Below, piece by piece: positions 33,604 through 43,237 of a stretch of 64,000 nucleotides of DNA. The position numbers and the translations under genes were made by a program. Position 1 is the first letter of the stretch; the number at the start of each line of letters is the position of its first letter. The notes under the pieces were generated by a model. It was not told the origin of the DNA. It did no database searches and worked only from the letters and a program-made list of their open reading frames with translations. Location of the stretch: contig AP024878.1 in NCBI GenBank assembly GCA_024346935.1, positions 434,001-498,000 of the forward strand, in the 5' to 3' direction. The DNA comes from Vibrio inusitatus (GTDB taxonomy: Bacteria > Pseudomonadota > Gammaproteobacteria > Enterobacterales > Vibrionaceae).

Positions 33604-34776
33604 GTGAAGAACCGATTAATCGTGCAAAAGTTTGGTGGGACATCTGTAGGCTCAGTTGATCGAATTCGAGCGGTTGCTGAGCAGGTAATAAAGACCAAAG
33701 AGCAAGGCAATCAAGTTGTGGTTGTGGTTTCGGCTATGTCAGGTGAAACGAATCGGTTGCAAGGCTTAGCTTATGAAGTGGATAGTGTCCCTAGCTCAAG
33801 AGAGCTCGATGTTATTTTGTCTGCTGGGGAGCAGGTGACTATTGCTCTATTAGCAATGACGCTTGATAAGCTCGGCTACAAAGCGACCTCTCTAACGGGA
33901 TGGCAAGCGGGGATTGTGACGGATGATACGCATAATCAAGCAACGATTCAGTCTGTAGACAATGAGAAATTTGACCAACTACTCAATGATGATCAGATAG
34001 TGATTGTGGCTGGCTTCCAAGGTGTTAACCAAGCCGGCGCGATTACCACTCTTGGACGTGGAGGTTCAGATACCAGTGCGGTAACTCTTGCTGGGCTTTT
34101 AGGAGCCAACGAGTGTCAGATCTTCACTGATGTTGACGGAGTGTATAGCTGTGACCCTAGAGTTGTTGAATCGGCTTTGAAATTAGAACATGTCGACTTT
34201 GATGATATGCAAACCATGGCAAAGTATGGTGCAAAGGTATTACACGAGCCGTGTGTTGAGTTTGCTGCTAAGCACAACCTTAATATTCGAGTTTTATCCT
34301 CGTTCTCGCCAAAACAAGGCACTTTAGTTACTCGCTTACAAAGCAAAAAAAATGTCTGTGGTTTAGCACTTCAGCGTGACCTTTCTCGTCTAATTGTTAA
34401 TCTAGATAAAGCTGGACAGATTGCAATGCAGTGTCAATTGCTTGGTATCGCAGTGCATTCTCAAAAGGCTGAATACCTTATTGTGAACAATAGTGATGTC
34501 TCCAAGCTACTCCAGATCTCCTCTGAAGATGTCAGTATAGTTGAGCCAATTAGCGCTTTGACTATTGTCGGTGCTGAGCTAGAAGAGGTGCATCTCGATG
34601 TTTTACCTCAATTGTTGGCGAAAGATATCAAAGTTCTTGATAGTTTTAGGTGTGATAGGGTAGTGAAGTTGCTACTATTACCGGAACATCTGAATCGGGC
34701 TGCCAATTTTATTCATGCTCAATACATTGAGCAGTCTCATAGTGTTGCTAAAGACAAAAAAGCGCTTATTTTGTAA
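33604..34776 (+). CDS. lysC: Aspartate kinase, monofunctional
   Basis: Phosphorylates aspartate, the first step toward lysine, threonine and methionine. The kinase domain starts VQKFGGTSVGSVDRIRAV and includes SAGEQVTIALLAM, TLGRGGSDTSAVTLAG and the FTDVDGVYSCDPRVV motif. The C-terminal regulatory part (about 260-390) is ACT-like but diverged. Length 390 aa is near the class II size (~400). The start is GTG at 33604, after AGGTGG. Only 148 bases separate it from alaS and I see no lysine riboswitch core. The alaS-lysC-csrA order is, to my knowledge, usual in vibrios. Which aspartokinase role it plays is uncertain. Confidence 0.87.
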   Translation: MKNRLIVQKFGGTSVGSVDRIRAVAEQVIKTKEQGNQVVVVVSAMSGETNRLQGLAYEVDSVPSSRELDVILSAGEQVTIALLAMTLDKLGYKATSLTGWQAGIVTDDTHNQATIQSVDNEKFDQLLNDDQIVIVAGFQGVNQAGAITTLGRGGSDTSAVTLAGLLGANECQIFTDVDGVYSCDPRVVESALKLEHVDFDDMQTMAKYGAKVLHEPCVEFAAKHNLNIRVLSSFSPKQGTLVTRLQSKKNVCGLALQRDLSRLIVNLDKAGQIAMQCQLLGIAVHSQKAEYLIVNNSDVSKLLQISSEDVSIVEPISALTIVGAELEEVHLDVLPQLLAKDIKVLDSFRCDRVVKLLLLPEHLNRAANFIHAQYIEQSHSVAKDKKALIL

Positions 34777-34853
34777 TAAGTTCTTTACCAAGTTGTTATT
34801 TTTATTGAATAATAGATCTCAAAGTATTTTGAGTGACAGCAAGGAGCTATCGA

Positions 34854-35051
34854 ATGCTAATTTTGACTCGCCGTGTTGGTGAAACCCTAATGATTGGGGA
34901 TGAAGTGACCGTTACTGTACTGGGTGTTAAGGGAAACCAAGTGCGTATCGGTGTAAACGCACCTAAAGAAGTTTCTGTGCATCGTGAAGAAATTTACATG
35001 CGTATTCAAGCAGAAAAAGGTAATGGAAACGTTGCATCAGGCAACTACTAA
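34854..35051 (+). CDS. csrA: Carbon storage regulator CsrA
   Basis: Homodimeric RNA-binding protein that blocks translation or alters stability of mRNAs carrying GGA motifs; it controls glycogen, motility and virulence and is titrated by Csr small RNAs. Sequence [16 protein letters not shown] begins the conserved fold and the RNA-binding [13 protein letters not shown] is intact. Length 65 aa is typical. The start at 34854 has AAGGAG at good spacing; the frame opens 7 codons earlier but that part is not conserved. VarS, the upstream kinase of this pathway, is also in the window. Confidence 0.97.
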   Translation: MLILTRRVGETLMIGDEVTVTVLGVKGNQVRIGVNAPKEVSVHREEIYMRIQAEKGNGNVASGNY

Positions 35052-35060
35052 GTTTCTATC

Positions 35061-35096
35061 GAAAGGCTAGTCATAGGACTAGCCTTTCTCGTTTTA
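35061..35096 (+). terminator. Rho-independent terminator after csrA
   Basis: GAAAGGCTAGTC, ATAG loop, GACTAGCCTTTC: a 12-bp perfect stem followed by TCGTTTTA. Confidence 0.85.
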
Positions 35097-35192
35097 TCGT
35101 GGGCATAAAGTACATATAACTAGCATTTTTAAGCGGTTTGGTTGAAAGTTGTTCTGTTAATCGTTTTTTATGTGATTTTGCCAATAAAATGT

Positions 35193-35220
35193 TTGACATA
35201 TTTTTGGTAAATCGTAATAT
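35193..35220 (+). promoter_or_regulatory. Promoter of the first tRNA unit
   Basis: Consensus TTGACA (35193-35198), 16-base spacer, TAATAT (35215-35220), then a GC-rich discriminator GTGCCTCCGC typical of stringently controlled stable-RNA promoters. The first tRNA-Ser starts 16 bases after the -10. Confidence 0.8.
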
Positions 35221-35235
35221 GTGCCTCCGCAAGAC

Positions 35236-35328
35236 GGTGAGGTGGCCGAGTGGCCGAAGGCGCTCCCCTGCTAAGGGAGTATGTGGTTTGTAGCCGCATC
35301 GAGGGTTCGAATCCCTCCCTCACCGCCA
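35236..35328 (+). tRNA. tRNA-Ser (GCT), copy 1
   Basis: 93 bases, cloverleaf with long variable arm, anticodon GCT in CCTGCTAAG, T-loop GGTTCGAATCC and an encoded CCA end. It reads AGC/AGU codons. First gene of a Ser-Arg-Ser unit. Confidence 0.97.
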
Positions 35329-35358
35329 TTCTTGCGAACGTTCTTTTAGAACAAATGC

Positions 35359-35435
35359 GCGTCCTTAGCTCAGCTGGATAGAGTACCTGGCTACGAACCA
35401 GGCGGTCGGAGGTTCGAATCCTCCAGGACGCGCCA
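35359..35435 (+). tRNA. tRNA-Arg (ACG), copy 1
   Basis: 77 bases, acceptor stem GCGTCCT/AGGACGC, anticodon ACG in GGCTACGAACC, encoded CCA. In bacteria A34 of this tRNA is converted to inosine by TadA to read CGU/CGC/CGA. This copy lies between the two tRNA-Ser genes. Confidence 0.97.
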
Positions 35436-35480
35436 TATCATTTTTTGATATGAAAAATGCTAACTTGTTAGTGATAATGC

Positions 35481-35573
35481 GGTGAGGTGGCCGAGTGGCC
35501 GAAGGCGCTCCCCTGCTAAGGGAGTATGTGGTTTGTAGCCGCATCGAGGGTTCGAATCCCTCCCTCACCGCCA
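35481..35573 (+). tRNA. tRNA-Ser (GCT), copy 2
   Basis: 93 bases and identical to copy 1 as read, with encoded CCA. It ends the first tRNA unit; a terminator follows within 4 bases. Confidence 0.97.
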
Positions 35574-35576
35574 TTT

Positions 35577-35600
35577 ATTGACCTTATGGTCAATTTTTTT
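35577..35600 (+). terminator. Terminator of the first tRNA unit
   Basis: ATTGACC, TTAT loop, GGTCAAT, then six Ts. It splits the cluster into Ser-Arg-Ser and a following run of four Arg genes. Confidence 0.85.
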
Positions 35601-35602
35601 GT

Positions 35603-35629
35603 TTTACAAACTGAAAAGTGTGATAGACT
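35603..35629 (+). promoter_or_regulatory. Candidate promoter of the second tRNA unit
   Basis: TTTACA (35603-35608) and TAGACT (35624-35629), followed by a CGCACCC discriminator. The spacer is only 15 bases, so the exact boxes are uncertain. The position after a terminator and before four tRNA genes supports a promoter here. Confidence 0.4.
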
Positions 35630-35659
35630 TCGCACCCTTCTCAGAACAGAGAATACTGC

Positions 35660-35736
35660 GCGTCCTTAGCTCAGCTGGATAGAGTACCTGGCTACGAACC
35701 AGGCGGTCGGAGGTTCGAATCCTCCAGGACGCGCCA
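35660..35736 (+). tRNA. tRNA-Arg (ACG), copy 2
   Basis: 77 bases, same sequence as copy 1 as read, encoded CCA. First of four tandem Arg genes spaced 141, 141 and 140 bases start to start. Confidence 0.97.
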
Positions 35737-35800
35737 CTTTACAATGAATGGTTAATGAAAATTAACGGTTCTATATAAGCCTTCTGTAAAGAAGCACTGC

Positions 35801-35877
35801 GCGTCCTTAGCTCAGCTGGATAGAGTACCTGGCTACGAACCAGGCGGTCGGAGGTTCGAATCCTCCAGGACGCGCCA
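35801..35877 (+). tRNA. tRNA-Arg (ACG), copy 3
   Basis: 77 bases, same sequence as copy 1 as read. Preceded by a 64-base spacer ending GAAGCACTGC. Confidence 0.97.
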
Positions 35878-35941
35878 CTACAACGAAGAGTTGATACAAG
35901 TATCAGTTTTTCTACAAAGTCTTCTGCATAAGAAGCATCGC

Positions 35942-36018
35942 GCGTCCTTAGCTCAGCTGGATAGAGTACCTGGCTACGAACCAGGCGGTCGGAGGTTCGA
36001 ATCCTCCAGGACGCGCCA
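35942..36018 (+). tRNA. tRNA-Arg (ACG), copy 4
   Basis: 77 bases, same sequence as copy 1 as read. The spacer before it (64 bases) is nearly the same as the one after it. Confidence 0.97.
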
Positions 36019-36081
36019 CTACAACGAAGAATTGATATAAGTATCAGTTTTTCTATAAAGTCTTCTGCAAAGAAGCATTGC

Positions 36082-36158
36082 GCGTCCTTAGCTCAGCTGG
36101 ATAGAGTACCTGGCTACGAACCAGGCGGTCGGAGGTTCGAATCCTCCAGGACGCGCCA
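36082..36158 (+). tRNA. tRNA-Arg (ACG), copy 5
   Basis: 77 bases, same sequence as copy 1 as read, encoded CCA. Last of the cluster; a terminator follows after 6 bases. Confidence 0.97.
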
Positions 36159-36164
36159 CTTCAC

Positions 36165-36191
36165 AAAACCTCGCTTCGGCGGGGTTTTTTT
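36165..36191 (+). terminator. Terminator of the second tRNA unit
   Basis: AAAACCTCGC, TTCG tetraloop, GCGGGGTTTT with one T-G pair, running into further Ts. The 155 bases from here to the oad promoter hold no gene I can see. Confidence 0.9.
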
Positions 36192-36345
36192 ATAACATCT
36201 CATTATCATCCTCATAACCTTGTTATTACATAAAGCACTGTTTTATAAGTGTTTTTGATAAATTCTGGTCTGATCTCAGTATTTTGTCTTCAATTCGCAT
36301 ACTTTCTATGCAATGGTTTGCCTGCATGTGCCTGAATAAAGAAAA

Positions 36346-36373
36346 TTGACAAATTTTCGCCAATCTAGATAAT
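36346..36373 (+). promoter_or_regulatory. Candidate promoter of the oadGAB operon
   Basis: TTGACA (36346-36351), 16-base spacer, GATAAT (36368-36373), about 57 bases before oadG. Confidence 0.6.
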
Positions 36374-36430
36374 CAGGTGCTCGATGTGAAAACGTCGAAT
36401 TGTCAGGAAGACAAATAAGGGAATTTTATT

Positions 36431-36694
36431 ATGGATAACATCTCAGGTTTGCTATCGGAAGCAGCCTCAATTATGGCCATTGGTATGGCTATGGTTTTTC
36501 TTTTTCTTACTTTATTGGTGTTTGTGGTTCGTTTGATGTCGAAGTTACTTCCGGCAGAACAACCTGTGGCACCAGTAAGTCCGCAAAATCTTAAACAAGT
36601 TACTCAAGCTGAGTCTACCCATCGAGTCGATCCAAAAGTTGTGGCCGCTATTTCGGCCGCTGTGCATCGCCATCGTTCAGCTGTAGCCCAATAG
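36431..36694 (+). CDS. oadG: Oxaloacetate decarboxylase, gamma subunit
   Basis: Small membrane subunit of the sodium-pumping oxaloacetate decarboxylase; it anchors the alpha subunit to the beta subunit and speeds decarboxylation. One N-terminal membrane helix (about residues 12-34, SIMAIGMAMVFLFLTLLVFVV) is followed by a Pro/Gln-rich linker and a helical tail. Length 87 aa is typical. Identity rests on size, topology and position directly before oadA. Confidence 0.9.
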   Translation: MDNISGLLSEAASIMAIGMAMVFLFLTLLVFVVRLMSKLLPAEQPVAPVSPQNLKQVTQAESTHRVDPKVVAAISAAVHRHRSAVAQ

Positions 36695-36715
36695 ACAAAA
36701 AATTAGAAGGAGTTA

Positions 36716-38506
36716 ATGAGCATGTCTAAACCACTTGCAATAACAGACGTAGTACTGCGAGATGCGCATCAATCTTTATTCGCAACACGTATGCGCTTAG
36801 AAGATATGCTGCCGATTGCGGCTGAACTGGATAAAGTTGGCTATTGGTCACTAGAAACTTGGGGTGGAGCGACCTTTGATTCATGTATTCGCTTTCTTGG
36901 AGAAGATCCATGGGAGCGTTTGCGTGAGCTTAAGAAAGCAATGCCTAATACACCAATGCAAATGTTATTGCGTGGGCAAAATCTTCTAGGCTATCGTCAC
37001 TATGCCGATGATGTGGTTGAAAAGTTTGTGGAACGTGCTCATGCCAATGGTATGGACGTATTCCGTGTCTTTGACGCGATGAATGACGTACGTAACTTTG
37101 AAAAAGCCGTTAAGTCAGTGGTTGATGTTGGCGCCCATGCTCAAGGTACACTCTCTTACACAACAAGCCCTGTACATAATTCTGATACATGGGTTGATCT
37201 TGCTAAGCGTTTAGAGGACTTAGGTTGTCACTCTTTATGTATTAAAGACATGTCAGGCTTGCTTAAGCCTTATGAGGCTGAAGAGCTGATCACTCGCATT
37301 AAAGATGCATGTGATGTTCCACTCGCGCTTCACTGTCATGCGACAACTGGTTTGAGTACGGCAACTGCTATTAAAGCGGTAGAGGCAGGCGTAGATATCC
37401 TAGATACCGCTATTTCGTCTATGAGCTGCACTTATGGTCATACGCCAACGGAAACTGTTGTTGCGATGCTTGAAGGCACAGAGCGCGATACCAACCTGAA
37501 ATTAGACCAAATCGAACCTATTGCGGCTTATTTCCGAGAAGTACGTAAAAAGTACGCAAAGTTTGAAGGCCAATTAAAAGGGGTTGATTCTCGTATTTTG
37601 ATTGCGCAGGTTCCTGGTGGAATGTTAACCAATATGGAAGGCCAATTAAAAGAACAGGGTGCTGCTGATCGGTTAGATGAAGTGCTAGAAGAGATCCCTC
37701 GTGTACGTAAAGATCTTGGCTATATTCCTTTGGTTACACCAACCTCACAAATTGTTGGTACTCAAGCGGTTATCAATGTCTTAACTGGCGAACGCTACAA
37801 GAGCATAACCAAAGAAACAGCCGGCATACTAAAAGGTGAGTACGGCAAAGCGCCAGCTGAACTAAATGAAGAGCTACAACAGAAAGTGCTAAATGGAGTT
37901 GAGCCAATCACTTGTCGTCCTGCGGATCAATTAGAAGATGAATTTGCAGCTTTGACACTTGATCTTCAAAAGAAAGCGAAAGCAGAAAACATATCACTGT
38001 CAGAAGACATTGAAGATGATGTTCTAACCTATGCACTGTTCCCTCAAGTGGGCCTTAAGTTCCTTAAGAACCGTCATAATCCATCTATGTTTGAACCAGT
38101 ACCGGGTACTGAAGTAGAAGAAACTAAACCTGCTCCTGTTGCTAGTGTGAACACAGCAATAGAAGCCTACAGCGTCAAGGTAGATGGCCAGGTCTTTGAT
38201 GTGCAAGTAGGTCCTCAAGGTGAACTGACTTCCGTAACTCCAGCGGGTGCTACCACAGCGGCTACGCCAGTTGCAGCGGCAGAGGTGAATAATGCAGAAG
38301 ATGTTCCAGCTCCTTTGGCAGGTAATATATTCAAAGTAAATGTGTCGAGTGGCGTCGTAGTCGAAGAAGGCGATGTGCTACTGATACTTGAAGCAATGAA
38401 GATGGAAACTGAAGTACGAGCGGCACGAGGTGGCGTAGTACAAGGTTTGCATGTGAAAGAAGGTGATTCTGTCTCTGTTGGCTCACCGCTACTTAGCTTA
38501 GCGTAA
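36716..38506 (+). CDS. oadA: Oxaloacetate decarboxylase, alpha subunit (biotin-containing)
   Basis: Carries the carboxyltransferase that moves CO2 from oxaloacetate to biotin. The N-terminal TIM barrel has [16 protein letters not shown] and the metal ligands in [11 protein letters not shown] conserved carboxylase domain follows, then an Ala/Pro-rich linker and a biotinyl domain with the target lysine in EAMKMETEV (about residue 562). Length 596 aa is normal. In-frame ATGs at 36716 and 36722 are both possible. The carboxyltransferase plus biotinyl layout without biotin carboxylase, next to oadB, rules out pyruvate carboxylase. Confidence 0.95.
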   Translation: MSMSKPLAITDVVLRDAHQSLFATRMRLEDMLPIAAELDKVGYWSLETWGGATFDSCIRFLGEDPWERLRELKKAMPNTPMQMLLRGQNLLGYRHYADDVVEKFVERAHANGMDVFRVFDAMNDVRNFEKAVKSVVDVGAHAQGTLSYTTSPVHNSDTWVDLAKRLEDLGCHSLCIKDMSGLLKPYEAEELITRIKDACDVPLALHCHATTGLSTATAIKAVEAGVDILDTAISSMSCTYGHTPTETVVAMLEGTERDTNLKLDQIEPIAAYFREVRKKYAKFEGQLKGVDSRILIAQVPGGMLTNMEGQLKEQGAADRLDEVLEEIPRVRKDLGYIPLVTPTSQIVGTQAVINVLTGERYKSITKETAGILKGEYGKAPAELNEELQQKVLNGVEPITCRPADQLEDEFAALTLDLQKKAKAENISLSEDIEDDVLTYALFPQVGLKFLKNRHNPSMFEPVPGTEVEETKPAPVASVNTAIEAYSVKVDGQVFDVQVGPQGELTSVTPAGATTAATPVAAAEVNNAEDVPAPLAGNIFKVNVSSGVVVEEGDVLLILEAMKMETEVRAARGGVVQGLHVKEGDSVSVGSPLLSLA

Positions 38507-38520
38507 GGAAGTAATACAAC

Positions 38521-39651
38521 ATGGACGGTTTACTTATTCTCTGGAGAGAGACGGGCATCGCTAACTTTGAATTTGGCCAGATCTGTATGATCTTGGTTGG
38601 TTGTGGTTTGCTGTTTCTTGCCATTCGTAAGGGCTTTGAGCCTTTATTACTTCTGCCTATTGGCTTTGGTGCCATTCTAGCTAATATTCCAAATGCAGGC
38701 TTTACTGAGCCCGGTGGTTTGCTCTACTACGTCTATGAAGTTGGGATTTCCACTGGGGTATTCCCGTTGCTTATCTTTATGGGCGTAGGGGCAATGACCG
38801 ACTTCGGTGCTTTGATTGCTAACCCTAAAACACTGTGGTTAGGGGCTGCAGCGCAATTTGGTATCTTTGCAACCTTGTTTGGCGCTATCTTGCTCAACTA
38901 TGTACCCGGTATGGAGTTTAGCTTGGCTGATGCATCGTCTATTGCCATTATTGGTGGTGCTGATGGCCCAACCGCCATCTTCTTAGCAAGTCGATTATCC
39001 CCTGATTTACTCGGTGCTATCGCTGTTTCTGCATACAGCTACATGGCTTTAGTTCCAATTATTCAGCCACCTATTATGAAGGCGTTGACCACCCCAGAAG
39101 AACGCACTATCAAAATGGCGCAGCTTCGTCATGTGGGTAAAGGTGAGAAGGTATTCTTCCCGCTAGGTGTATTGTTAATGACAATCCTGTTTTTGCCGTC
39201 GGCAACACCTTTAGTCGGAATGTTTTGTCTTGGGAATCTGATGCGAGAAGCAGGTGTTGTGGATCGTTTGAGTAAAACAGCTCAGAACGAACTCATCAAT
39301 ATTGTCACTATCTTCTTAGGTCTTGGCGTAGGCTCAAAGCTTCAAGCGGATAAGTTCTTGAACATTGAAACCTTAGGTATCCTTGGTCTTGGTGCAGTCG
39401 CCTTCAGTATTGGTACCGCAGGTGGTGTGTTAATGGCTAAGCTGTTAAATAAAGTGTCTAAAGAAGATATTAACCCACTCATTGGTGCTGCGGGTGTATC
39501 TGCAGTTCCAATGGCAGCTCGTGTGGTTAACAAGGTTGGTCTGCAGGCAAACCCTCAGAATTTCCTATTGATGCATGCTATGGGTCCGAACGTAGCCGGT
39601 GTATTAGGATCGGCAGTAGCCGCGGGCATCCTACTTGCGCTAGTGGGCTAA
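38521..39651 (+). CDS. oadB: Oxaloacetate decarboxylase, beta subunit (sodium pump)
   Basis: Integral membrane subunit that decarboxylates carboxybiotin and exports Na+. At least nine hydrophobic segments are visible. The functional motif [17 protein letters not shown] holds the conserved aspartate (equivalent to Asp203 of Klebsiella OadB). Length is 376 aa; many OadB proteins are about 433, but the ~375-residue form is common in the OadB/MmdB family. It ends with an intrinsic terminator. Position next to csrA and tRNA genes suggests the oad copy not linked to citrate fermentation. Confidence 0.95.
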   Translation: MDGLLILWRETGIANFEFGQICMILVGCGLLFLAIRKGFEPLLLLPIGFGAILANIPNAGFTEPGGLLYYVYEVGISTGVFPLLIFMGVGAMTDFGALIANPKTLWLGAAAQFGIFATLFGAILLNYVPGMEFSLADASSIAIIGGADGPTAIFLASRLSPDLLGAIAVSAYSYMALVPIIQPPIMKALTTPEERTIKMAQLRHVGKGEKVFFPLGVLLMTILFLPSATPLVGMFCLGNLMREAGVVDRLSKTAQNELINIVTIFLGLGVGSKLQADKFLNIETLGILGLGAVAFSIGTAGGVLMAKLLNKVSKEDINPLIGAAGVSAVPMAARVVNKVGLQANPQNFLLMHAMGPNVAGVLGSAVAAGILLALVG

Positions 39652-39668
39652 TCTACTTCTATATTGAG

Positions 39669-39698
39669 AAAAGGATGCATTTTTGCATCCTTTTTTTT
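39669..39698 (+). terminator. Rho-independent terminator after oadB
   Basis: AAAAGGATGCA, TTTT loop, TGCATCCTTTT plus four more Ts. Strong. Confidence 0.93.
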
Positions 39699-39857
39699 CA
39701 CTTATCTCTGACAGCAAAACAATGATATTCCTAACAATTGTCGGTAATATGTAACGATATGCATCTTAAATGGTCAGAAAACTATGCCTGTATGGCTTAT
39801 CTCGTTTACTTGTAACGTATATTTTAAGAGTACGTGTTGCTTTGAGGCCGTTAGCTA

Positions 39858-40313
39858 GTGGATGCTGTGTTTTCTCAGCTCGGTGTTTGGTTTGCAGATT
39901 CGGCTCTGACGTTACTATTTGCCACTGGTTTTTTGAGCGCAACATTACTTCCTGGCGGTTCAGAAGCGGCGCTTATCGCTACTCTGAGTCTTAATCAATA
40001 TTCAATTTTTAGCATCTTGTTGGTTGCTACGTTAGGTAACACTCTCGGAGGTTTAACCAACTATTGGCTGGGTTTGTGGATACCAAATCGAACTCAGCAG
40101 GAAAAACATGGTCACAAAGCCATAGCTTGGCTACAAAAATATGGCTATTGGAGTCTATTGTTTAGCTGGGCTCCCGTTATTGGTGACCCTTTGTGTTTAG
40201 CCGCTGGGTGGCTTCGAATGCGCTTTCTTCCTTGTTTGGTGCTGATAACCCTAGGAAAACTGGTCCGCTATGCGGTGCTAGTGGGGTTGTACACTGGGTT
40301 GGGTAATCTATAA
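39858..40313 (+). CDS. yqaA: YqaA-like small membrane protein (DedA/VTT superfamily)
   Basis: Likely inner-membrane protein of the YqaA branch of the DedA/VTT superfamily, whose larger members move phospholipids across membranes; the role of YqaA itself is not established. The 151-aa sequence has hydrophobic segments at about 14-34, 48-70 and 100-145, with family motifs LPGGSEAAL, GNTLGGLTNYWLG and WAPVIGDPLCLAAGWLRM. The start is GTG at 39858. It lies 10 bases before the M16 peptidase gene and may be cotranscribed with it. Confidence 0.82.
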   Translation: MDAVFSQLGVWFADSALTLLFATGFLSATLLPGGSEAALIATLSLNQYSIFSILLVATLGNTLGGLTNYWLGLWIPNRTQQEKHGHKAIAWLQKYGYWSLLFSWAPVIGDPLCLAAGWLRMRFLPCLVLITLGKLVRYAVLVGLYTGLGNL

Positions 40314-40322
40314 GGAATAACA

Positions 40323-43211
40323 ATGATCTTATCTCGTCTTAACCTGTCATTGTCCAAGTGCAAACTTGTGGGCACGCTGACCGCTGTGACTCTATTAGCA
40401 GCTTGCTCTACTCAAGAGAGCACAGTCGAACCGAAATCAAATGACTCTGCTATTCAGTTAGTTGAAAAAGTCGATGTAACACCGGGCAAGGCGTCGATCG
40501 CCTATTCAAAATATAAGCTAGCCAATGGATTAACATTAATCTTAGCGCCTGATAACTCAGATCCTTTGGTTCACGTTGATGTGACTTATCATGTGGGATC
40601 TGCAAGGGAGGAGATTGGCAAATCTGGCTTTGCGCATTTCTTTGAGCACATGATGTTTCAAGGCTCAAAGCATGTAGCAGATCAACAACACTTTAAGATC
40701 ATTACCGAAGCGGGTGGATCTCTTAACGGCACAACTAATCGTGACCGCACTAACTATTTTGAAACTGTGCCATCGAACCAGCTAGAGAAGATGCTTTGGC
40801 TTGAGTCAGATCGTATGGGTTTCTTGCTTGAAGCTGTTTCTCAACGCAAGTTTGAAATACAGCGTGATACCGTTAAAAATGAACGCGCTCAAAACTATGA
40901 TAATCGACCGTATGGCTTGATGTGGGAAAAAATGGGTGAAGCTATGTATCCGGAAGGGCATCCTTACTCATGGCAGACCATTGGTTATGTTGAAGACTTA
41001 GATAAAGTCGATGTGAATGATCTTAAAGCCTTCTTCTTGCGTTGGTATGGCCCAAACAATGCGGTATTGACCATAGGTGGTGATTTTGAGACAGAGCAAG
41101 TACTTGAATGGGTAGAAAAGTATTTTGGTCCAATTCCCCGTGGTCCAGAAGTAGAGGCTGCACCTAAGCAACCGGCTGTTCTCAATGAAGACCGCTACGT
41201 TACCCTTGAAGATCGTATGATCCAACAACCGATGCTTGTCATGGGGTGGCCAACGACTTACCAAGGGGAAGCGCGTAATGCTGATCTTGACGTATTAGCT
41301 AAGGTTTTAGGGAGCGGACGAAATAGTATCCTTTACCAAAAACTAGTTAAGACGGAAAAAGCGCTTGATGCAGGGGCATTCCATCAATGTACGGAGTTAG
41401 CTTGTAATTTTTATGTTTACGTAATGGCTGACTCTAGTAAGAGAGCCGATCTAACGCCTTTGTATGACGAAGTGTATGACATCATCGATAATTTGCAGCT
41501 TTCTGATATCAACCCTGATTCGCTACAAGAAATAGTGGGTAGCGCAGAAGCCGGCTCAATCTTCGCCTTGCAGAGTGTACGTGGCAAGGTGACACAACTG
41601 GCGTCTAATGAGACTTTCTATCAACAGCCAGATCGACTTCAGATTGAACTAGAACGCTTACGTAAGGTTACGCCAGATTCTATTTATAAGGTATATCAAG
41701 AGTTTATCGACAATAAACACAAGGTGATCTTATCGGTAGTACCTAAAGGTAAATTAGAGCTAGCCGCCAAGACGGCGACCTTTGAAACGCCGCCAAGAAC
41801 ATTACCTGAAAACAAGAAGATCGAAGATAGCGAATTAGAGTACCGCTTCGTGAATGATACGTTTGATCGTTCAGTGATGCCGGAAGTGCAGTCTGCAGTT
41901 ACGGGTACCATGCCTGAGCTGTATTCATTCCACTTAAACAATGACATTGAAGTACTAGGCAGTGAAACGTCTGAAACGCCGACAGTGGTTATGCAAATAA
42001 AGATGCCTGCAGGCAATCGCTACGCACCGGTGGGTAAAGAAGGGCTAGCCAGTCTTACTGCATCTATGGTCTCAGAGGGAGACAAGACCCTAACCAGTGA
42101 AGAGCTTACAGCGGAGTTGGATAAATTGGGCAGTAGCGCCTCTTTAAGTGCAGGCCAGTACAATACAACTGTGACTGTTTCTAGCTTGAGTAAAAACTTT
42201 ACCGCTACAATGGAACTGGTTGAAAATGCTCTGTTCAATCCATTGCTGAAAGAAGAAGACTTCGAGCGCGTTAAGCGTCAAATGTTAGAAGGGATAGTGT
42301 ACGAGCATCAAACACCAAACTGGTTAGCATCTCAAGCAACAAGACAAGTCCTATACGGCGACACGATTTATGGACGCTCTGCATCTGGCACTATGGCGTC
42401 AGTGAAAAGCCTAACCTTGGATGATGTAAAAGCGTTTTATAATAAGTACTACACGCCAAAGGGCACGCAGATTTTGGTGGTCGGTGACTTATCTGAGAGG
42501 CAAGTACGTAAAGAGCTTGATAGCTTGCAACAGTGGCAGGGCGAAACACCTCCAATGCTACGTCAGCGTCGTTTACCAGCGATGGGAGAGCAAACGCTAT
42601 TCTTGGTTGATAAGCCGGGAGCTCCTCAAACGGCAGTGCGCTTAGTTCGCAGAGGGCTACCTTTTGATGCAACAGGAGAGAGTTACCTTACTCAACTGGC
42701 TAACTTCAATCTAGGCGGCAACTTTAACAGCCGTATCAATCAAAACTTGCGTGAAGATAAGGGTTATACCTACGGCGCAAGTAGCTATATTTCGGCTAAT
42801 AGGGAAATCGGGGCTGTCGTTGCTACTGCTCAAGTCAGGGCTGATTCAACCGCTCCAGCCATTAAAGAACTGATCAAAGAAATGGACAGTGCAGCAAAAG
42901 AGGGCTTTACTGATAAAGAAATTGAATTCATGCGACTAGCTGTTGGGCAACAAGATGCGTTGAAGTATGAAACGCCAGGACAGAAAGCCTATTTGTTAAG
43001 CTCAATACTGACCTACAACTTGGATCATGACTACTTAGCTGTGCGCAATAATATTGTTGCTGACGTATCAAAAGAAACGCTCAATGAAATGGCAAATAAA
43101 TGGTTTGATCCTGCTGACTATCAGATTATCGTTGTCGGGGATGCAAAACAGCTAATGCCTCAACTTAAGACGTTAAATTTCCCTATTCAAACACTTGAAA
43201 TTGCGCCTTAG
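40323..43211 (+). CDS. M16 family zinc metallopeptidase, lipoprotein
   Basis: Probable periplasmic or outer-membrane-anchored peptidase of the insulinase/pitrilysin family. A lipoprotein signal peptide ends in LLAACSTQ. The first M16 half carries the inverted zinc motif HFFEHMMF (HxxEH), with the third acidic ligand expected in RDTVKNERAQNYDNRP. The second half (after about 500) has the M16 fold without the zinc motif, including GNFNSRINQNLREDKGYTYGA. Length 962 aa fits a two-repeat enzyme. Substrate unknown. A strong hairpin lies just after the stop. Confidence 0.9.
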   Translation: MILSRLNLSLSKCKLVGTLTAVTLLAACSTQESTVEPKSNDSAIQLVEKVDVTPGKASIAYSKYKLANGLTLILAPDNSDPLVHVDVTYHVGSAREEIGKSGFAHFFEHMMFQGSKHVADQQHFKIITEAGGSLNGTTNRDRTNYFETVPSNQLEKMLWLESDRMGFLLEAVSQRKFEIQRDTVKNERAQNYDNRPYGLMWEKMGEAMYPEGHPYSWQTIGYVEDLDKVDVNDLKAFFLRWYGPNNAVLTIGGDFETEQVLEWVEKYFGPIPRGPEVEAAPKQPAVLNEDRYVTLEDRMIQQPMLVMGWPTTYQGEARNADLDVLAKVLGSGRNSILYQKLVKTEKALDAGAFHQCTELACNFYVYVMADSSKRADLTPLYDEVYDIIDNLQLSDINPDSLQEIVGSAEAGSIFALQSVRGKVTQLASNETFYQQPDRLQIELERLRKVTPDSIYKVYQEFIDNKHKVILSVVPKGKLELAAKTATFETPPRTLPENKKIEDSELEYRFVNDTFDRSVMPEVQSAVTGTMPELYSFHLNNDIEVLGSETSETPTVVMQIKMPAGNRYAPVGKEGLASLTASMVSEGDKTLTSEELTAELDKLGSSASLSAGQYNTTVTVSSLSKNFTATMELVENALFNPLLKEEDFERVKRQMLEGIVYEHQTPNWLASQATRQVLYGDTIYGRSASGTMASVKSLTLDDVKAFYNKYYTPKGTQILVVGDLSERQVRKELDSLQQWQGETPPMLRQRRLPAMGEQTLFLVDKPGAPQTAVRLVRRGLPFDATGESYLTQLANFNLGGNFNSRINQNLREDKGYTYGASSYISANREIGAVVATAQVRADSTAPAIKELIKEMDSAAKEGFTDKEIEFMRLAVGQQDALKYETPGQKAYLLSSILTYNLDHDYLAVRNNIVADVSKETLNEMANKWFDPADYQIIVVGDAKQLMPQLKTLNFPIQTLEIAP

Positions 43212-43237
43212 TCGACCCATCTATGGGGTAGTTGTAT

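Noticed and set aside
35365..35574. Minus-strand frame with REGFEPS and GGFEPPT motifs
   Set aside because: It is the antisense of the tRNA-Arg and tRNA-Ser genes. Such motifs are a well-known annotation artefact of tRNA complements.
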